Below are positions 54,021 through 62,312 of a stretch of DNA of 64,000 nucleotides, in pieces. A program made the translations under genes and the position numbers. The notes under the pieces are model-generated. The model saw only the letters and a program-made list of their open reading frames with translations. It searched no databases and had not been told where the DNA came from. The stretch comes from Chryseobacterium sp. ISL-6 (GTDB lineage Bacteria > Bacteroidota > Bacteroidia > Flavobacteriales > Weeksellaceae), in contig NZ_JAGGPT010000001.1 of NCBI RefSeq assembly GCF_018613715.1, forward strand, positions 175,919 through 239,918. Direction: 5' to 3'. The first letter of the stretch is position 1. Each line of letters opens with the position of its first letter.

Positions 54021-54058
54021 AAGAATAGTTTGTGGTGGTAGTTTTATACTGAATGTAT

Positions 54059-54475
54059 TTAAATTATTTTTCTTTCTGCTGGCCTAAAATACCAGGATAT
54101 TACAGTAAGAACAAGAAGTAATAATGATGCGAATATTTTACTAAAGTTATGATCTGAAGCTAGGTGAGAGATAATAGCTCCTGACATCACAAAGAAAAAT
54201 CCAGCGTATGCCCATTCTTTTAGTAAAGGACGCTTTGGAATGAGAATGGCAATGACACCCAGAATTTTCCAGACTCCGATAATGGTCATTAAATAAACTG
54301 GAAATCCTAAACTTGTAAAGTTTTCTACTTCATCCTTGTGTTTTAATAGCTGAACAGCAGCAGTAGATACCATTCCTAATGCCAGCCATAGTGTAAAAAT
54401 CCAGTAGATGATTTTATTTCTTTTTTGAGATTGCGTTTGTGTTTGTACTTGTGTTGTTTGTGTCTGTGTTTCCAT
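54059..54475 (-). CDS. DoxX-family membrane protein
   Basis: A 138-aa four-helix membrane protein. After a polar Gln/Thr-rich leader (TQTTQVQTQTQSQK), hydrophobic segments are at about 22-42, 58-80, 88-106 and 112-130, with FPVYLMTIIGVWKILGVIAILIP typical of the DoxX-like family. DoxX proteins are inner-membrane proteins with proposed redox or thiol-stress roles; the exact role is unknown. It lies between YdeI-like and DUF4256 genes in a minus-strand cluster headed by an ArsR regulator. Confidence 0.85.
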   Translation of the reverse strand: METQTQTTQVQTQTQSQKRNKIIYWIFTLWLALGMVSTAAVQLLKHKDEVENFTSLGFPVYLMTIIGVWKILGVIAILIPKRPLLKEWAYAGFFFVMSGAIISHLASDHNFSKIFASLLLLVLTVISWYFRPAERKII

Positions 54476-54493
54476 GATATTGTGATTTGAACA

Positions 54494-55072
54494 TTAGTCA
54501 TTAAGTCCTTTACCGGCAAGAATTTGAGGAATGCATTTTTCAATTCTCGCTTCGCGGGTTTTGGATTGTTTAGGTGAAGAAAAATGGAGTAGGTAGGCCC
54601 TTTGCCTTCCGGGAGTTAAAGCCTCAAAAGCGGATTTTAATTCTGAATTATGATCCAGTGTATGCTGAAATTCTTCAGGCATTTCAAATTGCTTTGTTTC
54701 TTTCAGTATAACTTTTAAGCCTGCTTTTTCTACTTCAAGTGCTTGATACATATAAGTTTTAAGTACCTTTTCCAGATCAGCGATTTCCTTAAGATTGGTA
54801 AATCGAATCTGTCTTGCAGCTTGCACGTTTTCAGATTGAAGGATCAGAATGTTATGAGTGTCGTTCAATAAAGCACCTTTAAAAAAGAGTAGGGCGCAGT
54901 ATTCTTTAAAGCCATGGATCAGAAATATATTTTTCCCATGGTAGGTATAACAGGGACATCCCCATTTTAATTCCTCTTCAAGTCCTGTGTCTAAAGCAAT
55001 TGTTCTTAATTTTTCAAATTCTTTCTGCCGTTGTTTGGCTGTTTCAAAGAAGAAGTCAACTTTTGGATTCAT
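54494..55072 (-). CDS. YdeI/OmdA- and DUF1801-type protein
   Basis: A 192-aa cytosolic protein. The N-terminal part (FEKLRTIALDTGLEEELKWGCPCYTYHGKNIFLIHGFKEYCALLFFKGALL) is DUF1801-like. The C-terminal EALTPGRQRAYLLHFSSPKQSKTREARIEKCIPQILAGKGL is the bacteriocin-protection YdeI/OmpD-associated signature (L-x-P-x-x-R-x-x-x-x-x-x-I-x-x-A-K-x-x-x-T-R-x-x-R-I). The function is unproven. It is cotranscribed with DoxX (18-base gap). Confidence 0.87.
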   Translation of the reverse strand: MNPKVDFFFETAKQRQKEFEKLRTIALDTGLEEELKWGCPCYTYHGKNIFLIHGFKEYCALLFFKGALLNDTHNILILQSENVQAARQIRFTNLKEIADLEKVLKTYMYQALEVEKAGLKVILKETKQFEMPEEFQHTLDHNSELKSAFEALTPGRQRAYLLHFSSPKQSKTREARIEKCIPQILAGKGLND

Positions 55073-55191
55073 GGTGTTTTGAGTTATGAGTTACGAGGTT
55101 CGGGCGTTGCTGTGTATTTTAAATTTCATCCCTTGATTGTCATTTATGCCTAATTTTAAAATTTAAAATTCAGCTTCTGTCTTTCCATCTT

Positions 55192-55653
55192 TTAATTTTT
55201 AAAAACCTCCTGCAATCTATTATGTGCCATATTAAGTCCTTGTGCAAATGGTAATTTCAGCATTTGGTCTCTGTAATCGACTGATTTATAGATTACGTTG
55301 ATGGTGAGTTTGCTGGTGTTATCAGTTAGTTTTTCAAAATTAAGAAATTCAAACTGGGGTGGGAAAGGAGCATCATTCATTTCAAAAGTCCGTGTGATTT
55401 GCTGATTGGGAATGATGTCGTGAATAGTTCCATGTGCACGAAATACTACGTTTCCATTGGGATCAGAAGTTTCAAACTGATAACCACCATGTTGTTTATT
55501 TTCAAGTTTTAAGACTTTTGTTCCCATCCATTGTTCTACAATTTCCGGTTCTGTATATGCTTTAAAGAGCAACTCTACAGGAAGATCAAATTCTCTGGTT
55601 ATCTGTATTTCCTGTTTGTTGTCTTCAGCGTGAATTTTTGTTTTGAGTTCCAT
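55192..55653 (-). CDS. SRPBCC (AHSA1-like) domain protein
   Basis: A 153-aa single START/Bet v1-like domain of the activator-of-Hsp90-ATPase-homologue-1 type. It opens EIQITREFDLPVELLFKAYTEPEIVEQWMG, has GGYQFETSDPNGNVVFRAHGTIHDIIPNQQITRTFEM in the middle and ends in the long helix LKLPFAQGLNMAHNRLQEVF. These domains bind small hydrophobic ligands or act as stress factors. The combination with an upstream ArsR-family repressor is very common in bacteria, and the two presumably form one regulated unit. Confidence 0.9.
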   Translation of the reverse strand: MELKTKIHAEDNKQEIQITREFDLPVELLFKAYTEPEIVEQWMGTKVLKLENKQHGGYQFETSDPNGNVVFRAHGTIHDIIPNQQITRTFEMNDAPFPPQFEFLNFEKLTDNTSKLTINVIYKSVDYRDQMLKLPFAQGLNMAHNRLQEVFKN

Positions 55654-55786
55654 ATTTTTTTAGTTTTGGTGTTACGAGCTACGGTGTTTCGGATTCAAGT
55701 TTGAGAGTGTGAGTTACGGGTTCTGGGTTTTGGTATTTCAAAATCTAAAATTCAAAATTTAGAATTTAACTCCCACCTATAACCTT

Positions 55787-56104
55787 TTACCCTTGATACT
55801 TTTTCATTATATCCTCCAGTTTATTAAATCGGTCATCCCACATTTTGCGGAAAGGTTCTATAAAGTCTGCGATTTCTTTCATTTTATTTGGATTTAGGTG
55901 ATAGATCATTTCGCGGCCATTTTGTTCCTGCGTCAGTAATTCACATTCCGTAAGAATCTGAAGATGCTTGGAAACCGTAGGTCTGGCTGTATCAAACTTT
56001 GAGGCAATACTTCCGGCTGTCATAGATTGAGTTGCTACCAGCATCAAAATCGCTCTTCGGGTAGGATCTGCTATTGCCTGAAATACATCTCTTCTTAAGT
56101 TCAT
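55787..56104 (-). CDS. ArsR-family winged-helix repressor
   Basis: A 105-aa helix-turn-helix protein. [70 protein letters not shown] shows the ArsR winged helix with recognition helix RPTVSKHL. The metal-binding CxC of arsenic/cadmium sensors is absent, so it belongs to the metal-independent subgroup that pairs with SRPBCC proteins. It probably represses its own cluster. Two copies of a 13-bp motif bracket its -7 box at 56108-56149. Confidence 0.92.
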   Translation of the reverse strand: MNLRRDVFQAIADPTRRAILMLVATQSMTAGSIASKFDTARPTVSKHLQILTECELLTQEQNGREMIYHLNPNKMKEIADFIEPFRKMWDDRFNKLEDIMKKYQG

Positions 56105-56107
56105 CGT

Positions 56108-56149
56108 GTAGTTATTTGACTACAAATATATATGAAGTTATTTAACTAC
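56108..56149. promoter_or_regulatory. ArsR promoter with paired operator motifs
   Basis: gttatttgactac (56111-56123) and gttatttaactac (56137-56149) are direct copies 26 bases apart, each internally palindromic (gtagt...actac; agtt...aact). They flank the minus-strand -7 TATATTTG (plus CAAATATA, 56123-56130), which lies 18 bases from the ArsR ATG. This is a classic autorepression layout. Confidence 0.72.
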
Positions 56150-56187
56150 GCAAATATTTTTATGATAAATTGTTGGTTTTTAATGGA

Positions 56188-56218
56188 AAACCTCTTGCAA
56201 TATGTATTGCAAGAGGGT
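56188..56218 (-). terminator. Hairpin after the XRE regulator gene
   Basis: Perfect 12-bp arms cctcttgcaata (56191-56202) and tattgcaagagg (56205-56216), 33 bases past the stop at 56249 on the minus strand, followed by tttt. Confidence 0.75.
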
Positions 56219-56248
56219 ATTAATATCATTTAAAATAAATTATTTTAA

Positions 56249-56674
56249 TTATTTTTCTTCCATAAGTCTCTCCAATCTTGTCATCATCTCATCTTTTTCC
56301 TTCAACATTCTTTCGTATAGTTCGATTTTTTCTTCATGAAGTTTAATAATTTGATCAATAGGATAAAAGGTAGGATTATACTGTATAACAGCACTTTGAT
56401 CATGGTTATTAATTGTACTTGCAATAATATTCACAGCCTGTTCTTCATCAAAATTCTCAATGGCTTCAGTCGGGATTTTCAAAATCTTAGCAACATGTTC
56501 TAAGATATCTGATTCTACAGTTTCTTTCTGTTCGAGAAGGGAAATTTTCTTTTGATTCCAATCATCACCTAATTCAAAAGCTAAGGCTTCCTGTTTAATA
56601 CCTAACATTTCACGGAAACGTTTGATATTTCGGCCCTGATGTATTTTTTTAGTTTGCATATCTGTGTTTGTCAT
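56249..56674 (-). CDS. XRE-family (Cro/CI-type HTH) transcriptional regulator
   Basis: A 141-aa protein with an N-terminal Cro/CI helix-turn-helix: HQGRNIKRFREMLGIKQEALAFELGDDWNQKKISLLEQKETVESDILEHVAKILKIPTEAI. A Glu/Met-rich C-terminal coiled coil follows (IIKLHEEKIELYERMLKEKDEMMTRLERLMEEK), probably for oligomerisation. The -7 box at 56680-56687 ends 5 bases from the ATG at 56674, so either the mRNA is leaderless or translation starts at the second Met (56659). It is divergent from the SymE-type gene at 56825, with about 150 bases between. Confidence 0.85.
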   Translation of the reverse strand: MTNTDMQTKKIHQGRNIKRFREMLGIKQEALAFELGDDWNQKKISLLEQKETVESDILEHVAKILKIPTEAIENFDEEQAVNIIASTINNHDQSAVIQYNPTFYPIDQIIKLHEEKIELYERMLKEKDEMMTRLERLMEEK

Positions 56675-56679
56675 AATAA

Positions 56680-56687
56680 CAAATATA
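56680..56687 (-). promoter_or_regulatory. -7 promoter box for the XRE gene (TATATTTG on minus)
   Basis: The plus strand CAAATATA is the complement of a perfect TAnnTTTG. On the plus strand TAAGTTTG at 56694-56701 is also a perfect match and could drive the SymE-type gene with a leader of about 120 bases, making back-to-back promoters. Confidence 0.55.
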
Positions 56688-56824
56688 GAATTTTAAGTTT
56701 GAAGAATAAAGTGTTCCTGGTATAATTATCCTTCTGAATTATCCATTACAGTGAATAAGTTATCCTTTATCCAACTTGAATATCTAAGGTCTTAATCTTT
56801 CTTTTACAGGACAAAAACACGGAT

Positions 56825-57043
56825 ATGAAAAAACCAGAAGCGAATAATAGTAAAAATAAACAAGTTCGTGACCGTAACCTTACAGTTTCCCATAAGTCAT
56901 TTGAAAGATCTTACCATCGGCAGGTTTTCTTTCCTGAGATCAGGATAGCAGGGAAGTGGGTTCTGGAATGCGGCTTTGAACCCGGTGACAGGGTAGTTGT
57001 GAAGGTTCAGAGAAATCAGATTATTCTCAAAAAGCAACTATAG
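56825..57043 (+). CDS. SymE-family type I toxin-like protein
   Basis: A 72-aa basic protein. The core VFFPEIRIAGKWVLECGFEPGDRVVVKVQRNQIIL (about 35-69) matches the SymE toxin/AbrB-like fold: P-x-(I/L)-R-(I/L)-x-G-x-W-L-x-x-x-G-F-x-x-G. In E. coli SymE is an SOS-induced RNA endonuclease or nucleoid-binding toxin controlled by the antisense RNA SymR. The N-terminal 30 residues are Lys/Asn-rich and not part of the domain. No antisense promoter could be identified. A terminator follows immediately, and the nearest neighbour is the divergent XRE regulator, a possible controller. Confidence 0.85.
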   Translation: MKKPEANNSKNKQVRDRNLTVSHKSFERSYHRQVFFPEIRIAGKWVLECGFEPGDRVVVKVQRNQIILKKQL

Positions 57044-57055
57044 AAAGTTCATAAG

Positions 57056-57082
57056 AAAACCTCCTGTTTGCGGAGGTTTTGC
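57056..57082 (+). terminator. Terminator of the SymE-type gene
   Basis: Perfect 9-bp arms aaaacctcc (57056-57064) and ggaggtttt (57072-57080), 7-base loop. Confidence 0.9.
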
Positions 57083-57105
57083 AAATTATTATAGTATTGA
57101 AATAT

Positions 57106-57582
57106 TTATTTCATCCTTTGCATAGAGAAAGTCATTTTTTTCGTTTTTCCATTTTTTGTCGCTGAAATTTCAGCGATCAAAGCATCAGAATCGATCTTTT
57201 TATAGGAAATGATTTGTGGGAAATCATGTTGCAGATTTTCAAAAATTAAATGCGAAGGATCTGGATTGATGTTTGAAGCGAAACTAACAGGTAGTTCATT
57301 ATTTTGGCCAGATACACTTACAATATAATATAGTTTTTCTTCTTTTTCTACTAAACGAACGCTTTCGGAGAAGATCGTATCTTTTTTATTTAAATAATAA
57401 CTTTTTCCATAGAACTCTGTGTCGTTCTTTTTGCTCCAGGTTTCGTAAAGATTTCCTTTGGGAGTTTTCGTTACCCAGGTTCCGATTAGCCATTCGAATT
57501 TTTTAAGTTCGTTACTGGGTTCATGTTTCCAGCTGCCGAAAATAATCGCCGAAATAATGGTAAAAATGAGTGTTGTCTTCAT
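57106..57582 (-). CDS. DUF6265-like exported protein
   Basis: A 158-aa protein from the ATG at 57582 (MKTTLIFTIISAIIFG, a short signal peptide); an ATG at 57588 adds only MT. The mature part LKKFEWLIGTWVTKTPKGNLYETWSKKNDTEFYGKSYYLNKKDTIFSESVRLVEKEEKLYYIV has the F-x-W-L-x-G-x-W and E-x-W opening of the DUF6265/lipocalin-like exported family. It ends with FENLQHDFPQIISY, another conserved block. Ligand and role are unknown. It is near the AraC-type gene on the same strand. Confidence 0.8.
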   Translation of the reverse strand: MKTTLIFTIISAIIFGSWKHEPSNELKKFEWLIGTWVTKTPKGNLYETWSKKNDTEFYGKSYYLNKKDTIFSESVRLVEKEEKLYYIVSVSGQNNELPVSFASNINPDPSHLIFENLQHDFPQIISYKKIDSDALIAEISATKNGKTKKMTFSMQRMK

Positions 57583-57650
57583 TGTCAATATTTTTTATAC
57601 GGACAAAGTTCAACATTTACATAGGTACAAAATTGTAAAAATGCGACAGT

Positions 57651-58463
57651 CTATTCTGTTCTATAAAATAGAGAGGACATTTTCAGACTTTCACCATAAA
57701 ATTCTTTTGGAGTCAATCCTGTAAATTCTTTAAAATCTTTTATAAAATGAGCTTGGTCATAGTAATCGGCATCATAAGCCAGAGTAGTAAGGCTGGTGAA
57801 TTCTTTATTCAGGAGTAGTTTTAGAATCGATTGAAGTCTGATCGTTTTGGAAAGCTGCTTGGGGCTTAGGCCAATAGTCATGGAAAACTTACGCTCCAAC
57901 TGCCTTCGATTGATATTGATGCGTTTAGAGAGTTCATTAATAGGCATCTGTCCATTCGCGGTTAATATAGTATCAACTGTGGATTGCACGATCTTGTCGA
58001 TGGTCTCCATATTTAATCTGTTGAGTAGGAACAATTCAACAGCAGCTATTTTTTCTTCTGTTGTTTTTGCTTGTAAAACATTTCTCTCTAATTCGGTTCC
58101 ATCAGTTCCAAAGATTTTTTCCAGGGAAATGGCTTTGTTATCCATCTCTTTTATTGGAATTGTTGCAAATGGTAGGAAACCATCATAGTGAAAGCGAACA
58201 GAAAAAATACCCGTAACTCCGGTTGGTTCTATTTTGAGGGGTTGGGTAAGCTGGCCAAAAACACAACTTCTTGGCTGAACAACGTTTTCGCCATTTTCCA
58301 GATATTGTCTGTATAAATCGCCATAATGAAAAATCATTTCCATGCAACCATCAGGAACAATGGTCTGCTGTTGTGGGTTTTCGTCTTTGGGACTTTCCAT
58401 GATCCAGTAACACTTTATGAGCGGTGCCAAATCCAGCTGGGGTTGAAAGGTTTGATAATTCAT
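57651..58463 (-). CDS. AraC-family transcriptional regulator with DUF6597-like N-terminal domain
   Basis: A 270-aa protein. The N-terminal YQTFQPQLDLAPLIKCYWIMES and the cupin-like VPDGCMEMIFHYGD and GQLTQPLKIEPTGVTGIFSVRFHYDGF are typical of DUF6597-type AraC regulators. The C-terminal pair of HTH motifs is complete: INELSKRININRRQLERKFSMTIGLSPKQLSKTIRLQSIL, then FTSLTTLAYDADYYDQAHFIKDFKEFTGLTPKEF. The regulated genes are unknown; the DUF6265-type gene directly downstream is the nearest candidate. Confidence 0.92.
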   Translation of the reverse strand: MNYQTFQPQLDLAPLIKCYWIMESPKDENPQQQTIVPDGCMEMIFHYGDLYRQYLENGENVVQPRSCVFGQLTQPLKIEPTGVTGIFSVRFHYDGFLPFATIPIKEMDNKAISLEKIFGTDGTELERNVLQAKTTEEKIAAVELFLLNRLNMETIDKIVQSTVDTILTANGQMPINELSKRININRRQLERKFSMTIGLSPKQLSKTIRLQSILKLLLNKEFTSLTTLAYDADYYDQAHFIKDFKEFTGLTPKEFYGESLKMSSLFYRTE

Positions 58464-58649
58464 GGATGGTATATTGGATTAAATTATTCCAAAAAGGACA
58501 TTTAAATATAAATAAATTTACTCTATGATTCTATAGAGTAGCAGAAGTTACTATTTATCGTTATTTTAATTCGATAAATCTCATCATTAAACCCAGGAAA
58601 AGTGTAGTATAGAGGTAATAATATTTATCACTTTTTTGTGATTTAAATT

Positions 58650-58684
58650 AAAACCCTCTTATCATAATAACAAGAGGGTTTTAG
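58650..58684. terminator. Terminator of the EamA gene
   Basis: Perfect 11-bp arms aaaaccctctt (58650-58660) and aagagggtttt (58672-58682), just past the stop at 58688 on the minus strand. Confidence 0.92.
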
Positions 58685-58687
58685 ATA

Positions 58688-59554
58688 TTATTTTTTTCTA
58701 ATCGATATTAATGTCTGCAAAATAACAGAAGTAATGATCAGTAGAAGTCCTATATAAAAGGCCATGTTAACCTGTTTGCTTTCATTAAAGAATAAAAAAG
58801 CCATGATAATAGCATACACGGGCTCTAAATTGAAGGTTAGATTAACTGTAAATGCTGGAATCTTCTTTAAAACCTCCGCAAATATAACATATAAGCCAAC
58901 TGTACAGAAAAGCCCGAGAATGATCAGATAACCAGTATCTTTCAAATTCGGAATAACACTTTCTACAGGGAAAAAGTATAAATAAACCGGTAGGATAGCT
59001 CCTAAAAAAACCGTTCCGCCAATCATCTGATAATAATTAATTACTTTGGTATCATAACGATGAACCAAACGCTTATTGAAAATGGTATATAAAGCGCCAA
59101 TGGCAGATGAAACAACACCCAGACCAATTCCCAATTGATAAGATGCATCAAAATGAAAGATCAGACTGATTCCTAAAAGTGTAAAAGTACTGAGTAGCAA
59201 TTCGGAAACTTTGAATTTCTCCCGATCGATCAATGGTTTAAATATAGCCGTGAAGAAACTTGTCAGGCAATAACAAACCACACCAATTGAAATATTGGAA
59301 TACTTAATACTGGCATAGAAAAATAACCAGTGCAAAGTAATCAACAGTCCAACTTTGGCTATATTGACTTTTTCCCGATTTGAAATCGTATAACGGATTC
59401 TCAGCGATTTTAAAATCAGGAATAAAATAATGGCAGAAAATAGTAACCGGTACCAAACCAGCAGACCTTCATTCAGAGATATGAGTTTTCCGAATATACC
59501 TGTAAACCCAGCCAGTATGACGGCCAGATGTAATAATACATATGATTTTTTCAT
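58688..59554 (-). CDS. EamA/DMT-family transporter
   Basis: A 288-aa inner-membrane protein with ten hydrophobic helices and the two EamA repeats of drug/metabolite transporters. The first repeat begins YVLLHLAVILAGFTGIFGKLISLNEGLLVWYRLLFSAIILFLILK. The second begins about residue 148 (GVVSSAIGALYTIFNKRLVHRYD) and ends YAIIMAFLFFNESKQVNMAFYIGLLLIITSVIL. Substrate unknown; family members export amino acids, nucleotides or drugs. It is monocistronic with its own terminator. Confidence 0.9.
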   Translation of the reverse strand: MKKSYVLLHLAVILAGFTGIFGKLISLNEGLLVWYRLLFSAIILFLILKSLRIRYTISNREKVNIAKVGLLITLHWLFFYASIKYSNISIGVVCYCLTSFFTAIFKPLIDREKFKVSELLLSTFTLLGISLIFHFDASYQLGIGLGVVSSAIGALYTIFNKRLVHRYDTKVINYYQMIGGTVFLGAILPVYLYFFPVESVIPNLKDTGYLIILGLFCTVGLYVIFAEVLKKIPAFTVNLTFNLEPVYAIIMAFLFFNESKQVNMAFYIGLLLIITSVILQTLISIRKK

Positions 59555-59758
59555 GAGACAATTTGCCTGTCTGTGAAGACAAAGATTTTTAATTAATATT
59601 TAATAGAATCTGAAGCATTAGAAAACAACCGATAATATATTATCAGCGTCAATACTTCAGGTATACTTTAGAAATATTAAAATCCTGGAGGAGGCAAACA
59701 GCTTGAATGGTTCATATTGAATTATATTAAAACAAATATAGGAAATATCCTTTTATTT

Positions 59759-60154
59759 CTACATATGAAATACGTTATAGGTATGGCCATCCGGATCAGC
59801 AAATACGAATCCATAATAATTATCTCCAAAGCTTTCAGGTTTTGAAACAATAGTACCGCCAGCTTTTTCAACTTCTTTGGCCCAGTCATTTACCTGATCT
59901 ATAGTTTCTGCAGATAGAGTAAAAACGATCTCATGTACTTTTTGGGTATCACAGAATTCTAAAGGCTTTAGATTGGATTCCAAAATATTCTTCAGGAAAA
60001 AATGGATGACAAAATCATTTTCACCGAAAAAAAAACTTACCAGCTGATCAGAGGTGTGTGGACCATTAGGTTTAAATCCTAAGTCAGAATAAAATTTGTG
60101 TGTTCGTTCCAGATTGGCTACGGCCAGATTTGACCAGATCATTTTAGGCTTCAT
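59759..60154 (-). CDS. VOC-family protein (glyoxalase/bleomycin-resistance-like)
   Basis: A 131-aa single VOC domain: KMIWSNLAVANLERTHKFYSDLGFKPNGPH, a FFFGENDFVIHFFL strand pair, and the C-terminal FGDNYYGFVFADPDGHTYNVFHM. The sequence FADPDGHTYNV resembles PhnB/lactoylglutathione-lyase-like members rather than true glyoxalase I. Metal dependence and substrate are unknown. It is cytosolic and apparently monocistronic. Confidence 0.87.
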   Translation of the reverse strand: MKPKMIWSNLAVANLERTHKFYSDLGFKPNGPHTSDQLVSFFFGENDFVIHFFLKNILESNLKPLEFCDTQKVHEIVFTLSAETIDQVNDWAKEVEKAGGTIVSKPESFGDNYYGFVFADPDGHTYNVFHM

Positions 60155-60369
60155 AATATTTTATTTTTTGGTTAGGATAAAGGTAGCCCGTTTATTAAAA
60201 ACTAAGATTGCCATAGGACAAGATTTTAATGGCTGAGAATCGGATGTAGAGAAATTGTAAGGAAAATGTGAGCGATAAAGCTCTCCTTTCGGGCTCATTA
60301 AAAATCCTATAATTTATATTATGTTAAATTGTATTTATGTTTACTTTTTAATAATTGATTCTGGCCTGC

Positions 60370-60786
60370 CTATTTCAATGCAAATAAAATAGTTCCACTA
60401 ATTATCAACACAGCTCCAATTGTGGTCTTTATTGTCAGCGTTTCTTTGAAGAACAACACGGAAAGAATTATGGCAAGAACAACGCTTAATTTATCTACAG
60501 CTGCCACTTGTGATATTTTTCCGATTTGCAATGCTTTAAAATAAAACATCCATGACAATCCTGTTGCTATGCCAGACAGAACTAAAAATATAATATTTAC
60601 TTTTGATAATGAACCAATATTTTTACCCTCACCATTTATAAACACAATACTCCAAACCAGGATAAGAATGATCACAGTTCTTATACCAGTTGCAAGATTA
60701 GAGTTAATATTGGACACTCCCATTTTTGCAAAAATGGCTGTAAATGCAGCGAATAAAGCTGATAATAAAGCATAATAGAACCACAT
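60370..60786 (-). CDS. Single-repeat EamA-family membrane protein
   Basis: A 138-aa protein from the ATG at 60786 (MWFYYALLSALFAAFTAIFAKMGV, the usual start of this family); an in-frame ATG at 60807 adds seven residues. It has five membrane helices and one EamA repeat, ending VLSVLFFKETLTIKTTIGAVLIISGTILFALK. It is half the size of standard DMT transporters, so it must dimerise; this short form is a normal family, not a truncation. The HD-domain gene ends 23 bases upstream and the two are probably cotranscribed. Confidence 0.85.
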   Translation of the reverse strand: MWFYYALLSALFAAFTAIFAKMGVSNINSNLATGIRTVIILILVWSIVFINGEGKNIGSLSKVNIIFLVLSGIATGLSWMFYFKALQIGKISQVAAVDKLSVVLAIILSVLFFKETLTIKTTIGAVLIISGTILFALK

Positions 60787-60809
60787 ATATCTATATATTA
60801 AATTCAATT

Positions 60810-61394
60810 TTAATTATTTATTAACTGAACATTCACTTCCTTGAACTTTGAAAGTATTTTTTGACCATAATCAGTGTAAAATTGATGTGCCCTCAGAAAA
60901 CTGAAATTCTTTGCCATCCATTCTTCATCGGTATAAATTAAACCAAGGTATTTTTCAAATTCTTGCCTTATTGCTTTTTCATACTTTGGATAATTGGGTC
61001 GCGTTAAATGGTACATATCGGCATCACACATTACTTTTTCAATTAATGAGGAAGGTTGAGCAGGATATTTTGTTGATTCTATACAGCTTAAAACAATGTC
61101 AATCATTTTTTTTCCGCACCCGAAATTTTCTAAAAAATTCTTTGCTATTTTTTTACTTTCTTCTTCATGACCGGTATATACATTGGCATATCCACAATCA
61201 TGAAACCATGCTGCAACCTGTAAAACAATTAATTCTTCCTCAGAAAGGTTACTTTGTATGCCAATTTCGCATGCTGCACCTACAACATCATAGGTATGGC
61301 CAATACTGTGAAAAGAAAGATTCTCTGAAAGATTTTCGGAAAGAAATAATATAACATAGCTACTTACCGCTTCTACTAAATTATCCATGATCAT
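60810..61394 (-). CDS. HD-domain hydrolase
   Basis: A 194-aa cytosolic metal-dependent phosphohydrolase of the HD superfamily. Ligands are visible as His33 (SIGHTYDVV), the His65-Asp66 pair (AAWFHDCGYAN) and the late Asp in MCDADMYHLTR. The TGHEEESKKIAKNFLENFG segment with an extra His/Glu pair is frequent in this subgroup. Nucleotides or second messengers are typical substrates; the actual one is unknown. The start could be the third residue (Met, 61388). Confidence 0.87.
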   Translation of the reverse strand: MIMDNLVEAVSSYVILFLSENLSENLSFHSIGHTYDVVGAACEIGIQSNLSEEELIVLQVAAWFHDCGYANVYTGHEEESKKIAKNFLENFGCGKKMIDIVLSCIESTKYPAQPSSLIEKVMCDADMYHLTRPNYPKYEKAIRQEFEKYLGLIYTDEEWMAKNFSFLRAHQFYTDYGQKILSKFKEVNVQLINN

Positions 61395-61562
61395 TTTTAA
61401 TTAAAATTTATACCTATAGCCAATCCTACAACTTAAGTTTCGTAATAATATTGTCCTGGTTGATATGCAATAATCGGTAACGATTTAGAAGAAATTTCGA
61501 ATTTTTAAGGAAGTTCTGGAGGAAAATGATATATTTTATTAAAAACAGAAATAAAACATAAA

Positions 61563-61596
61563 ACAAAAATCACCCTGTTATAGGGCGATTTTTTGA
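61563..61596 (-). terminator. Terminator of the tyrosine-phosphatase gene
   Basis: Arms aaaaatcaccct and agggcgattttt (61566-61593) with one A-C mismatch, 24 bases past the stop at 61620 on the minus strand. Confidence 0.85.
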
Positions 61597-61619
61597 ATCA
61601 TATTCTATTAAAAACTGAA

Positions 61620-62225
61620 TTATTTATAAACCTGTTTATCCTCTGATTTTCTTTTTTTGTAATTCATAAGGTAAATTCCTTTATCAGAGCTTTTTGAGAA
61701 ATTATTACTAAATTCCCAAACGAAACGTGCATTTGCTCTGGCATCTTCGTTGGTGAAGTTTTCGTATTCAATTCTATAAAGTGAACTAAACAACCGTGAA
61801 CGTCCTACCCCATGATGGCAATGAATTAAAACCGGATAATTTTTGGGATCATCCATAATTGTTAGAAACTTTTTTACAGTACTATCCTGAGGAATTTGAT
61901 CTGTAGGCAGATTAAAATAATGAACACCTGAAATTTTGTCTACGGCATTTTCTTCTGCATTCACCTGCTTTTTTGTTTCAGGATTTAGTTCTGTTTGTTC
62001 TACACCATCCCGTAAGTCGATAACGGTTTTTATGTGATGATCCTTTAGAACACCAGGTAATTTATTTGGAGGTATAACCCCTGAGTTATAGACTTTATTT
62101 TCTGAAATGGTTACTAAATTATACCGTACTTTTTTCTGATAAAGAGAACAAATTAAAAATAAGAACCCTATTATTACTAATGGAATTATTATTCTTTTTA
62201 TTGTGGTTTTAAAATTTAAATTCAT
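61620..62225 (-). CDS. Membrane-anchored dual-specificity/tyrosine phosphatase-like protein
   Basis: A 201-aa protein with a single N-terminal membrane helix (about 10-29) and a periplasm-facing or extracytoplasmic catalytic domain. The P-loop CHHGVGRSR has nucleophile Cys136 and Arg142, and the upstream FNLPTDQIPQD offers Asp109 as general acid. The pattern fits the Siw14/DSP-like tyrosine phosphatase group. In this group substrates range from phosphotyrosine to inositol phosphates and lipids; none can be chosen here. Confidence 0.88.
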   Translation of the reverse strand: MNLNFKTTIKRIIIPLVIIGFLFLICSLYQKKVRYNLVTISENKVYNSGVIPPNKLPGVLKDHHIKTVIDLRDGVEQTELNPETKKQVNAEENAVDKISGVHYFNLPTDQIPQDSTVKKFLTIMDDPKNYPVLIHCHHGVGRSRLFSSLYRIEYENFTNEDARANARFVWEFSNNFSKSSDKGIYLMNYKKRKSEDKQVYK

Positions 62226-62312
62226 TAGGATTAAATTTTGAATATTGTAAAGCTATAATTTATTTTAAAAATACTCATTTTCTCATCATAAAAAGGTGGA
62301 ACATTTAGAAAA

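Noticed and set aside
60370..60786. Truncated EamA transporter pseudogene
   Set aside because: Intact start, five helices and natural C-terminus match the known single-repeat EamA family.
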